Assembly: GCA_026129685.1 (NCBI GenBank)
Contig: JAHCHO010000001.1
Coordinates: forward strand, 310,001-374,000
Reading direction: 5' to 3'
DNA from: Fimbriimonadaceae bacterium
Lineage (GTDB): Bacteria; Armatimonadota; Fimbriimonadia; Fimbriimonadales; Fimbriimonadaceae
DNA: 64,000 bases
Made by a program: the position numbers and the translations under genes. This document shows positions 26,344 to 33,298 of this stretch, piece after piece. Under the pieces are notes generated by a model. It had not been told where the DNA came from, did not search any database, and saw nothing but the letters and a program-made list of their open reading frames with translations. The number at the start of each line of letters is the position of its first letter. Position 1 is the stretch's first letter.

Positions 26344-27186
26344 TTACTTGTACTCGGGCCAGGCGGTGTCCACGAAGCCCTGCCGATCGGCCTGGGTGTA
26401 GATCGCGCCCGTGCGCGGATTGATCGCGTACTGGGAACCCCAATCGTCGCGGGTCGCGTTCGAAGCGTCCAGCGTGGCCAGCGGAGACTTCGACTTGGCA
26501 TGGCCGTCCGCCCAGACGAAAGCGACGTTCTTGCCCACCGCGTGGACCGGACCGTTGCCGCCGCCAGGACAAACCGCCGAACCGCCGACCTCGATGCACC
26601 AGCCCGGCTTCTCCTCGATCGTGCTCAGGAAGCTCGGCTTAAGGTCGAGCCACCTCGCCCGGCTGGGCAGCATGAGCAGGGTGTTCGCCGGCTCGTCGAG
26701 TTGGCTGAGCGTGCTCAGACCCTCGGGAGTCCATTGACCGGCGCATCGCCCGTTGGCGAACCCGATCACGTTGTTGTTGACCGCGAAGTTCGTCGGATAG
26801 TTGTGCACCACGCCGTTGCGGTCGGTGTACGAGTCCACCCAGTAGTTCTCCGCCGCGAAGGGGTTGGTCGGGTCCTGCAGCAGCCCCTTGCTCTTGGCGA
26901 CGTACGGTTCGAACACGTAGCGCCAGCCGTAGTAGGCCCAACCGTCGCCCGGCCAGCTCGAGCAGTCTGCCGGGAAGCCGAAGAACTCCTTGATCAGGGC
27001 GTCGTCGTAATCGCTCATGTAAATCATGTTCGCGATCGCGATTTGCTTGGCGTTGCTAAGGGCGACCGTCTTCTTCGCGGCGATTTTGGCCTGGGCGAAG
27101 ACGGGGAAAAGGATCGCCGCCAAGATCGCGATGATCGCGATCACGACGAGCAACTCGATGAGCGTGAATGCCTTGTGCTTGGTCAT
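26344..27186 (-). CDS. Type II/IV pseudopilin-like protein (prepilin N-terminal methylation motif)
   Basis: 280 residues. The N-terminus MTKHKAFTLIELLVVIAIIA is a textbook prepilin leader (cleavage before F, with Glu5), followed by ILFPVFAQAK and SNAKQIAIANMIYMSDYDD. The C-terminal part contains FVWADGHAKS, the H-x-DGH-like box of DUF1559-type pseudopilins. Armatimonadota and Planctomycetes encode many such proteins. A GGAGG ribosome site lies 11 bases before the ATG, inside the end of the LacI gene, so the regulator and this gene are probably cotranscribed. Confidence 0.92.
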   Translation of the reverse strand: MTKHKAFTLIELLVVIAIIAILAAILFPVFAQAKIAAKKTVALSNAKQIAIANMIYMSDYDDALIKEFFGFPADCSSWPGDGWAYYGWRYVFEPYVAKSKGLLQDPTNPFAAENYWVDSYTDRNGVVHNYPTNFAVNNNVIGFANGRCAGQWTPEGLSTLSQLDEPANTLLMLPSRARWLDLKPSFLSTIEEKPGWCIEVGGSAVCPGGGNGPVHAVGKNVAFVWADGHAKSKSPLATLDASNATRDDWGSQYAINPRTGAIYTQADRQGFVDTAWPEYK

Positions 27187-27189
27187 GAA

Positions 27190-28212
27190 TCAGACGTCCT
27201 CCTGTGGACGAGATGTGCTCGAACGAACGACGAGCTCGGTGGGGAAAACTTTGTCGGGGGCGACCGGTCCCCCTTCGATCATCGCGAGGAGCGCGACCGT
27301 CGCCGCCTCCGCGATCTCCACGACCGGTTGGTAGACCGTCGTGATCGGAGTCGCGACCGCCGCTCCGATCGGCGTCATGTCGAACCCGGTCACGCTCAGT
27401 TGCTCGGGAACCGCGACGCCCAACTCGCTCGCCGCTCGCAACGCCCCGACCGCCATTTCGTCGTTGGCGCAGACCAGCGCCGTCGGACGATCCGAGCGCG
27501 CGAGCAGGTCGCGGGCGACCGTCTCGCCGCCGATCATCGTGAAATCCGACGCCTCGAAATCTCCCGCCTGGTCGGGCAGACCGACCGAACGCACGAACCG
27601 CTGGTACGCCTCCAGCCGCAACCGGGCGTCGTCCATGTCCAGCGGGCCCGCAAGGTGGAAGAAGCTTCGATGGCCGAGACCGTACAGGTAGCTCATCACC
27701 TGCTGGATGCCCATCGCGTTGTCCGTCGTGAAGGTCGGCATCCCTTCGTGGTGGACGCTGGAGACGCACACGCAAGGGATTCCCGTCGCACGCAGCTTTC
27801 CGAGCGAGTCGTCGTCGAGCCTTGGGGCGATCAGCACCGCGCCGTCCACTCGGCCGTCCGCCAAGTAACACGCCATCGCCTCCGCGTCCGACGCCGAGAA
27901 TCGGGTGAAGATGACGAGGTCCTGGTGCAGATCGTTCGCGCTGTTTGCGATGCCACTGAGCGCCTGCTGGAGGTAGGGGCTCAGGAAGACGTTGTGCGTC
28001 CCGCCCATCGGAACCACCCCGATGGCGTTCGCCCGCCGCGTGATCATCGAACGGGCCACCCGGTTCGGGCGGTAGTTCAACTCCCGAGCGACCTGCAGGA
28101 CCCGGTCGCGAACCGTCGGCGGAACCGGGCGCGGGCCACCGTTCAGCGCGTAGCTCACCGTGCTCACGCTGATGTTCAGTTCGCGCGCAATGTCCTTGAT
28201 CGTCGTCGCCAC
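27190..28212 (-). CDS. LacI-family transcriptional regulator
   Basis: 340 residues. The LacI helix-turn-helix is at residues 4-25 (IKDIARELNISVSTVSYALN), followed by the hinge helix (NYRPNRVARSMITRRA) and the periplasmic-binding-protein-like sensor domain. The ligand is unknown; the co-directional downstream genes include an exported glycosidase, so a sugar is likely. The GTG start at 28212 lies about 28 bases after the predicted transcription start. Two palindromes GAAACGTTTC cover that start site, so the gene probably represses itself and the genes after it. Confidence 0.96.
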   Translation of the reverse strand: MATTIKDIARELNISVSTVSYALNGGPRPVPPTVRDRVLQVARELNYRPNRVARSMITRRANAIGVVPMGGTHNVFLSPYLQQALSGIANSANDLHQDLVIFTRFSASDAEAMACYLADGRVDGAVLIAPRLDDDSLGKLRATGIPCVCVSSVHHEGMPTFTTDNAMGIQQVMSYLYGLGHRSFFHLAGPLDMDDARLRLEAYQRFVRSVGLPDQAGDFEASDFTMIGGETVARDLLARSDRPTALVCANDEMAVGALRAASELGVAVPEQLSVTGFDMTPIGAAVATPITTVYQPVVEIAEAATVALLAMIEGGPVAPDKVFPTELVVRSSTSRPQEDV

Positions 28213-28221
28213 GGGTAGTCC

Positions 28222-28243
28222 GAAACGTTTCGCGAAACGTTTC
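28222..28243. promoter_or_regulatory. Tandem LacI-type operators
   Basis: Two copies of the perfect palindrome GAAACGTTTC (28222-28231 and 28234-28243) are 12 bases apart, about one helical turn. The central CG with flanking A/T arms is the classic LacI-family half-site arrangement. They overlap the expected transcription start. Confidence 0.85.
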
Positions 28244-28245
28244 TT

Positions 28246-28251
28246 ACTATA
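28246..28251 (-). promoter_or_regulatory. -10 box (TATAGT) of the LacI regulator gene
   Basis: TATAGT on the minus strand abuts the operators; initiation would fall near 28239, inside the distal palindrome. A bound repressor would block RNA polymerase. Confidence 0.65.
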
Positions 28252-28392
28252 CTCCGAAATGCCGCAAAAGCAAGGGCCGCGCTCGAAAATCAGAGGCGTT
28301 CGCGAAACCCGAGGATTGTCCGGGCTCGCCCGAACATACGTTCTTGGCGATCACCGGGCGGACCAACCCGGACGACGATCCGACCCCGAGGT

Positions 28393-28839
28393 TTACGATT
28401 CGCCTAAGGCGTCAAGGTCGGCGAGATCTTTGGGACGACCCGCCGCCCGCTTGTTCGCGACGAAGTCCTCGAGCGAAAGGAAGTGGACCGGGACGCCGTC
28501 GAGCGCCCCCGACACGCGGCGTTGCCAAGCGTCTTTGAAATCCGTCCCATCGATCGCAGTCAAGATGTCGATGCGGTAAGGGAGCCGCCCGAGCATGAAC
28601 ACGCGCGGGGCCGCTGTCAACGCCGCCGCTGACTCGATCGTCGCCCCGAAACCGAACTCCCGCAGGACCGCGTAGAGCCTTTCGGCATTCGCCTCCGAGA
28701 TGCCGACGAAGAAGTCGATATCGCCGGTCAGCCTTGGATGGCCGTACCTTGCCAGGGCGTGGGCTCCGATGATCAGGTACTCAACGCCGTGGGAGTTCAA
28801 CAATCGTAAGAACTCTTTCCAATCGGGATGGAGGTCCAT
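28393..28839 (-). CDS. Nucleotidyltransferase-like protein (AbiEii/DUF6036-type), toxin-antitoxin candidate
   Basis: 148 residues. GAHALARYGHPRLTGDIDFFV carries the GxxAxxxxGxxRxTxDxD nucleotidyltransferase signature; a third acidic residue is in PYRIDILTAIDG, and VHFLSLEDFVANKRAAGRPK is the conserved C-terminal helix with a Lys. Such proteins are often partners in two-gene toxin-antitoxin or defence modules. Its start lies inside the 3' end of the small gene at 28781-28996, an overlap of 59 bases, so the pair must be coexpressed. Confidence 0.85.
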   Translation of the reverse strand: MDLHPDWKEFLRLLNSHGVEYLIIGAHALARYGHPRLTGDIDFFVGISEANAERLYAVLREFGFGATIESAAALTAAPRVFMLGRLPYRIDILTAIDGTDFKDAWQRRVSGALDGVPVHFLSLEDFVANKRAAGRPKDLADLDALGES

Positions 28840-28996
28840 AGTAACGCCGCATCAGGTCGGCTTGGATTTCCAGACGTTCCTCGGGGGTCAGCGACGCGTA
28901 GTAAGCTCGGTCCGCCGCGTCCGCCTCCGCGGGCGTGCTGACGGTCAGGACCCGTTCGAGTCGGGGAGCGTTTGCTCGGTGCGGTTTCGAACCCAT
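28781..28996 (-). CDS. Small partner protein of the nucleotidyltransferase (antitoxin-like)
   Basis: 71 residues with charged helical sequence: RLERVLTVSTPAEADAADRA, YYASLTPEERLEIQADLMRR and a C-terminal RLERVLTIVE. The TPEERL helix followed by a short tail is typical of small proteins encoded just before nucleotidyltransferase-like genes. The motif RLERVLT appears twice, at both ends. It starts at ATG 28996, 24 bases after sufB, and overlaps the next gene. Confidence 0.7.
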   Translation of the reverse strand: MGSKPHRANAPRLERVLTVSTPAEADAADRAYYASLTPEERLEIQADLMRRYYGPPSRLERVLTIVELPRR

Positions 28997-29020
28997 GTCT
29001 TGCAGGAGGCGGACCCGAGG

Positions 29021-30460
29021 CTACCCGACGCTCCCCTCCAAGCTCACGGCGAGCAACTTTTGCGCCTCGACCGCGAACTCCATCGGCAACTCGCGAAACA
29101 CCTCCTTGCAGAAGCCGCTCACGATCATGTTCACCGCGTCCTCCGTCGAAATGCCGCGCTGCTTGCAGTAGAAGATCTGGTCCTCGCCGATCTTGCTCGT
29201 CGAAGCCTCGTGCTCCACCGTCGCCGTCGGGTTCTTCACCTCGATGTACGGGAACGTGTGCGCCCCGCAACGGTCGCCCATCAGCATCGAGTCGCACTGC
29301 GAGTAGTTCCGCGCCCCGTCCGCCCCCGGGTTCACTCGCACCAGGCCCCGGTACGTGTTCTGCCCCAGCTGCGCCGAGATGCCTTTCGCCACGATCGTCG
29401 ACCGGGTCCGCTTTCCGATGTGGATCATCTTCGTCCCGGTGTCCGCCTGTTGCCGACCCGAGGTCAGCGCCACCGAGTAGAACTCGCCGATCGAGTCGTC
29501 CCCCTGCAGGATGACGCTCGGATACTTCCAAGTGATCGAAGAACCCGTCTCCACCTGCGTCCACGTGATCTTCGCTCGCGCCGCGCACCGGCCCCGCTTC
29601 GTCACGAAATTGTAGATGCCACCCTTCCCCTCCTTGTCGCCCGGGTACCAGTTCTGCACCGTCGAGTACTTGATCGTCGCGTCGTCCAGCGCGACGAGTT
29701 CGACGACCGCCGCGTGAAGCTGGTTCTCGTCGCGTTTGGGGGCCGTGCAACCCTCCAAGTAGGAGACGAACGCACCCTCCTCCGCCACGATCAGCGTCCG
29801 TTCGAACTGCCCGGTGTTCTGAGCGTTGATCCGGAAGTAGGTGCTCAGTTCCATCGGGCAACGCACCCCCTTCGGCACGAACACGAACGACCCGTCCGTG
29901 AACACCGCGCAGTTCAGCGTCGCGTAGAAGTTGTCGCTGTACGGCACGACCGACCCGAGGTACTTCCGAATCAGATCCGGGTGCTCACGGATCGCTTCGC
30001 TCATCGAGCAGAAGATCACCCCCGCCTCGCGCAACTTGTCCTTGAACGTCGTCGCCACCGAGACGCTGTCGAACACCGCGTCCACCGCCACCCCCGCCAG
30101 CAACTTCTGCTCCTCGAGCGGGATTCCTAGCTTTTCGTAAGTTCGCAGAAGCTCCGGGTCCACTTCGTCCAAGCTGCTCAGCTCGGGACGTTTCTTGGGG
30201 GCCGAATAGTACGAAATCGCCTGGAAGTCGATCGGCGCGTACTCGACGTTGTGCCAGGTCGGCTCGGTCATCGTCAGCCAATGACGATAGGCCTTGAGGC
30301 GCCATTCCGTCATCCAGTCCGGCTCGCCCTTGATCTTGCTGAGCGCGACCACCACCTCCTCACTCAGTCCGACCGGAAAGGTGTCGGCCTCGATGTCGGT
30401 GACGAAGCCCCATTTGTAGTCGCGTTCCGCGACGTGTTCCAGCAGTTGCGTGTCTTCCAT
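29021..30460 (-). CDS. sufB: Fe-S cluster assembly scaffold SufB
   Basis: 479 residues, full length for SufB. Family regions visible include [60 protein letters not shown] and the C-terminal [18 protein letters not shown]. It is the core of the SufBCD scaffold that builds Fe-S clusters. ATG 30460 is preceded by AAGGA. sufC, sufD and sufS, which normally accompany it, are not in this window; downstream comes the small-protein/nucleotidyltransferase pair. Confidence 0.97.
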   Translation of the reverse strand: MEDTQLLEHVAERDYKWGFVTDIEADTFPVGLSEEVVVALSKIKGEPDWMTEWRLKAYRHWLTMTEPTWHNVEYAPIDFQAISYYSAPKKRPELSSLDEVDPELLRTYEKLGIPLEEQKLLAGVAVDAVFDSVSVATTFKDKLREAGVIFCSMSEAIREHPDLIRKYLGSVVPYSDNFYATLNCAVFTDGSFVFVPKGVRCPMELSTYFRINAQNTGQFERTLIVAEEGAFVSYLEGCTAPKRDENQLHAAVVELVALDDATIKYSTVQNWYPGDKEGKGGIYNFVTKRGRCAARAKITWTQVETGSSITWKYPSVILQGDDSIGEFYSVALTSGRQQADTGTKMIHIGKRTRSTIVAKGISAQLGQNTYRGLVRVNPGADGARNYSQCDSMLMGDRCGAHTFPYIEVKNPTATVEHEASTSKIGEDQIFYCKQRGISTEDAVNMIVSGFCKEVFRELPMEFAVEAQKLLAVSLEGSVG

Positions 30461-30728
30461 GCGATCCTTCTCGGCGGACCCTCCCGGCGTCACCGGCTAC
30501 GTCCGACCGTGATTGGTTCTACGCCCCGAGCCTACCGCGAATCCGCACCGAATCGGCATGATTGAGGGACCGAACGGGTCAAAGCGAGGCTTCGCCCATC
30601 GTCGCCTCGACCCCAACGGCAACCCCTCGCGCGACCCCCGAGTCTGGCCGTCTCGCCTCGCCCGCTCGCGTCCCAAGGAAGGACTCCCCGGTCCGACGAA
30701 GAACACCCCGGACGTAAGGGTTTTTGAG

Positions 30729-31268
30729 ATGTTCTACGTGATCGGACCCGATGGGGCGCGCTATGGACCTGCCGACACGGCCACGCTGAGGCGGTGGTGT
30801 TCGGAGGGGCGTGTCCGGCACGCCACGCTCCTAGAAGACCCCCTGACCCAATCGCGTTTCGGGGCCGGAACCCTCCCCGAGTTGGCCGACCTCCTCGCGA
30901 GCGTTCCGCCGCCCGTGCCCCCGCCGACCGCAATCTCGACGACCTTCGTTCCTCCCCAGGCTCCGTCGGGCGGCCAGCAGATTCACATCCACAACTACGT
31001 GACCCCCGCCCAGCCCGCGAACCTTCTCGCCGCGACCCCGGGCCGGCGAAACCGTTGGGTGGCGGCCCTGCTCGCATTCTTCCTGGGCGGATTCGGCGCC
31101 CACCGCTTCTATCTGGGTCACATTGGTTCCGGGATCGCGATGGTCTGCCTCGTCGTGCTCACGTGCGGCTACGGCGCGGTCATGACGGGCATCTGGGCGA
31201 TCATTGACCTTGTCTTGATCCTAACCGGGTCTTTGCGAGACGTGAACGGCAACCCACTCGAAGGCTAG
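30729..31268 (+). CDS. Membrane protein with GYF-like and TM2 domains
   Basis: 179 residues. The first 50 residues (MFYVIGPDGARYGPADTATL) match the bacterial GYF_2 domain, which binds proline-rich peptides. A Pro-rich linker follows, then a TM2 domain: a basic residue patch (GRRNRW), WVAALLAFFLGGFGAHRFYL, and a second helix ending in GIWAIIDLVLIL. TM2 proteins are small two-helix membrane proteins of poorly known function. AAGGG eight bases before the ATG supports the start. Confidence 0.9.
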   Translation: MFYVIGPDGARYGPADTATLRRWCSEGRVRHATLLEDPLTQSRFGAGTLPELADLLASVPPPVPPPTAISTTFVPPQAPSGGQQIHIHNYVTPAQPANLLAATPGRRNRWVAALLAFFLGGFGAHRFYLGHIGSGIAMVCLVVLTCGYGAVMTGIWAIIDLVLILTGSLRDVNGNPLEG

Positions 31269-31305
31269 ACCCGTCGGGACGCGTGCCACTTTCCGTCTCG
31301 TGCGG

Positions 31306-31396
31306 TTCCCCTCCCCTGGAGGGGTGGCCGAACGAGTTCCCCTCCAATGGCGGGTTGCCGAACGAGTTCCCCTCCCCTGGAGGGGTGGCCGAAGGC
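31306..31396. repeat. Three tandem ~30-base repeats
   Basis: Units begin at 31306, 31337 and 31367 with TTCCCCTCC and end with GCCGAACGAG or GCCGAAGGCC. Units 1 and 3 contain the palindromic core CCCCTCCCCTGGAGGGG; unit 2 has diverged (CCAATGGCGGG). They lie between the TM2 gene and the carbonic anhydrase remnant. Confidence 0.8.
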
Positions 31397-31429
31397 CGGG
31401 GTGGTCCCCTACACCTGCCCCCACCCCGG

Positions 31430-31745
31430 TCAATCCAAGTCCGACCGCCGTGCCGTCACCGTCGGCAACCACGTGACCGAACCCGAAGCCAGATCGTAGA
31501 TCGCCCCCGCCATCGCCAGCCCGTGCGAGGGCGAAAACTCCTGCAGCACCTTGCTCTGCGCACCCATCCGAGCCATCTGCAGACCCACGTTGTGCCGAAC
31601 CGCCGAGGCCACCAGCCCCGCCTTGTTCCTTGGGCCCTCCATCTTCGCGCGCCACCGCCGGCGAAATCAGGTCCACCAACTTGCCGAGGTTCCCGTCGCG
31701 GCGCCTGGCCTCGCAGGCGGCCGAAACCGCCTCGCATTGATTCGG
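31430..31745 (-). pseudogene. Beta-carbonic anhydrase remnant (C-terminal part, frameshifted)
   Basis: On the minus strand, from about 31745 to 31640, one frame reads QCEAVSAACEARRRDGNLGK then LVDLISPAVAREDGGPK, matching the CGAV...GNL..LV..I.PAV region of beta-carbonic anhydrases. The match then continues in another frame (NKAGLVASAVRHNVGLQMAR, then GLAMAGAIYDLASGSVTWLP to the stop at 31430), which fits the family C-terminus. The conserved CGAV has become CEAV and the N-terminal zinc ligands are not found upstream. The gene is therefore truncated at its 5' end and frameshifted. I see no intact copy in this window. Confidence 0.75.
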
Positions 31746-31889
31746 CGAGATGCGTTCATGGCTGCTTCCTGGACTCCGAATGCCATTGCCCGCTGAATGG
31801 CCGGACGCGCGGACAACTCCCGCCCGAGCCCGAAGCCTCCGGCGGGCCAGACGCTACCCCATGACGAATCCGACAATTTTCGACGAACC

Positions 31890-31920
31890 TTCACACGGGG
31901 CGGACGGAAAGCCCTATGAT
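31890..31920 (+). promoter_or_regulatory. Promoter of the FHA-phosphatase-kinase operon
   Basis: TATGAT at 31915-31920 is a good -10; TTCACA at 31890-31895 is a possible -35 with a long 19-base spacer. The predicted start leaves a short leader containing AAGGA six bases before ATG 31945. Confidence 0.45.
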
Positions 31921-31944
31921 AAGCTTCGACACGAAGGACGCGTC

Positions 31945-32508
31945 ATGAAACAACCTCTCCTCAGGTCAACTCCGACCGCCCTGATTCTTCTCGCCCCTGT
32001 CCTCGCGCGCGCCCAGGACGCCAACGAAGGCGGCGGCTCCAGTCTCCTCGTCCCGATCCTCGGCGGACTCCTGGTCGTCGCCATCGCCGTGATCGCGTAC
32101 CTTGCCATGCGGTCCAAGGGCGCCTCCCCGTCGTCGTCTGTACCCGCCCCCCGGCCGACGTCGGCCCCGGCTTCGGGCGAAGAAGAGGGCACCCAGGTGC
32201 GCGTCGTCGGCCACCGCCTCGTCCGTCTCCACGGCGGCGTCAAGGTCGGCGCCGAGTACCCGGTCATCAACACCGTCACCGTCGGCCGGGACAAGACCTG
32301 CACCATCTCGCTCGCCGACCCCGAGATGTCGGGCGTCCACGCCGAAATCCAGGTTGTGCACGGCAAGGCCTACGTCACCGACAAGGCGAGCACCAACGGC
32401 ACCTTCGTGAACGACGGCCGCATCGACCCCGACGTCCCCGTTTCGCTCGTGGAAGGCGACAAGATCAAGTTGGGCGGTACGATCCTCCTGTACCAAGCCG
32501 GTCGCTAG
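31945..32508 (+). CDS. Membrane-anchored FHA-domain protein
   Basis: 187 residues. A signal/anchor segment (MKQPLLRSTPTALILLAPVL) and a second hydrophobic helix (LVPILGGLLVVAIAVIAYLA) are followed by a Pro/Ser-rich linker and a C-terminal FHA domain: VTVGRDKTCTISLADPEMSG, HAEIQV, and TDKASTNGTFVNDGR, with the phosphothreonine-binding R, S and N residues in place. FHA domains bind proteins phosphorylated on Thr. The next two genes are a PP2C phosphatase and a Ser/Thr kinase, so this is probably a reader of the kinase. The first hydrophobic segment ends in ARAQ, so it may be cleaved. Confidence 0.92.
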   Translation: MKQPLLRSTPTALILLAPVLARAQDANEGGGSSLLVPILGGLLVVAIAVIAYLAMRSKGASPSSSVPAPRPTSAPASGEEEGTQVRVVGHRLVRLHGGVKVGAEYPVINTVTVGRDKTCTISLADPEMSGVHAEIQVVHGKAYVTDKASTNGTFVNDGRIDPDVPVSLVEGDKIKLGGTILLYQAGR

Positions 32509-32515
32509 GTCGCCG

Positions 32516-33298
32516 ATGATCGTCGATGTCGCGGGCGCGAGCCACGTCGGATACAAGCGCAAGGAAAACCAGGACGGCTTCCTTGCCGAAACGGTGCGCC
32601 GGGCCGAGGGATCGCCCCTCGTTTGCCTGGCCATTGCCGACGGCATGGGGGGCCACCACGCCGGCAAGGAAGCCAGCGACCGCGCCATCGAGGCCGTCCG
32701 CCACAACTTCCCCGCCTTCGCCGACCTTGAGACCCTCCCTGAAGGGTGTGTGCGCCAGATTCACGACGACGCCCACGCCCGCGTCGCCGCCATCGGAAAC
32801 GAAGGCGAAACCGTCGGCACCACCCTGACCGTCGTCCTTCTTCGCGACGGCGAGGCGGCGATCGGCCACGTCGGGGACTCGCGCGCCTACCTCCTCCGTG
32901 GCGGCCGGCTCCAGCGCCTCACCGAAGACCACACCTGGGACGAGTACGCCCACAAACACGGCATCGAGAACCCCTACGGCACCGAACTCCGCCAGGCCGT
33001 GGGCGTCGGCGTCTCCGTCGAAACCGAAACCCACCACCGGCCGGTCCTGAACGGCGACCGACTCCTCCTTTGTTCGGATGGGCTCTTCAAGGTCGTCGAC
33101 GACGACGCGATCCGAACCGTCCTGAGACGCGCCGCGAACGCCAAGGCCGCGTGCGACGAGTGCGTCGACCGAGCCCTGAAAGCCGGCGGCCCGGACAACA
33201 TCGCGGTAGTGGCCGCGTTCATCGGAAGACCCCGGCGCTTCGGGTGTCTGCCCGGGGCTCGCCTCTTCGGGGCCCTGACCCAGGGGGTTCGCGGATGA
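32516..33298 (+). CDS. PP2C-family serine/threonine phosphatase (Stp/PrpC-like)
   Basis: 260 residues. The metal-binding motifs of the PPM family are present: KRKENQDGFL, IADGMGGHHAGKEAS, GHVGDSRAYLLR, LLLCSDGLFKVV and GGPDNIAVV. It reverses phosphorylation by a Hanks-type kinase. The start is eight bases after the FHA stop and its own stop overlaps the kinase start (ATGA at 33295-33298), so the three proteins form one operon. The last 25 residues beyond the catalytic core are basic and of unknown role. Confidence 0.95.
   Translation: MIVDVAGASHVGYKRKENQDGFLAETVRRAEGSPLVCLAIADGMGGHHAGKEASDRAIEAVRHNFPAFADLETLPEGCVRQIHDDAHARVAAIGNEGETVGTTLTVVLLRDGEAAIGHVGDSRAYLLRGGRLQRLTEDHTWDEYAHKHGIENPYGTELRQAVGVGVSVETETHHRPVLNGDRLLLCSDGLFKVVDDDAIRTVLRRAANAKAACDECVDRALKAGGPDNIAVVAAFIGRPRRFGCLPGARLFGALTQGVRG

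Noticed and set aside
31306-31396. CRISPR array
   Set aside because: The units abut with no unique spacers and there are only three diverged copies; no cas gene is nearby.
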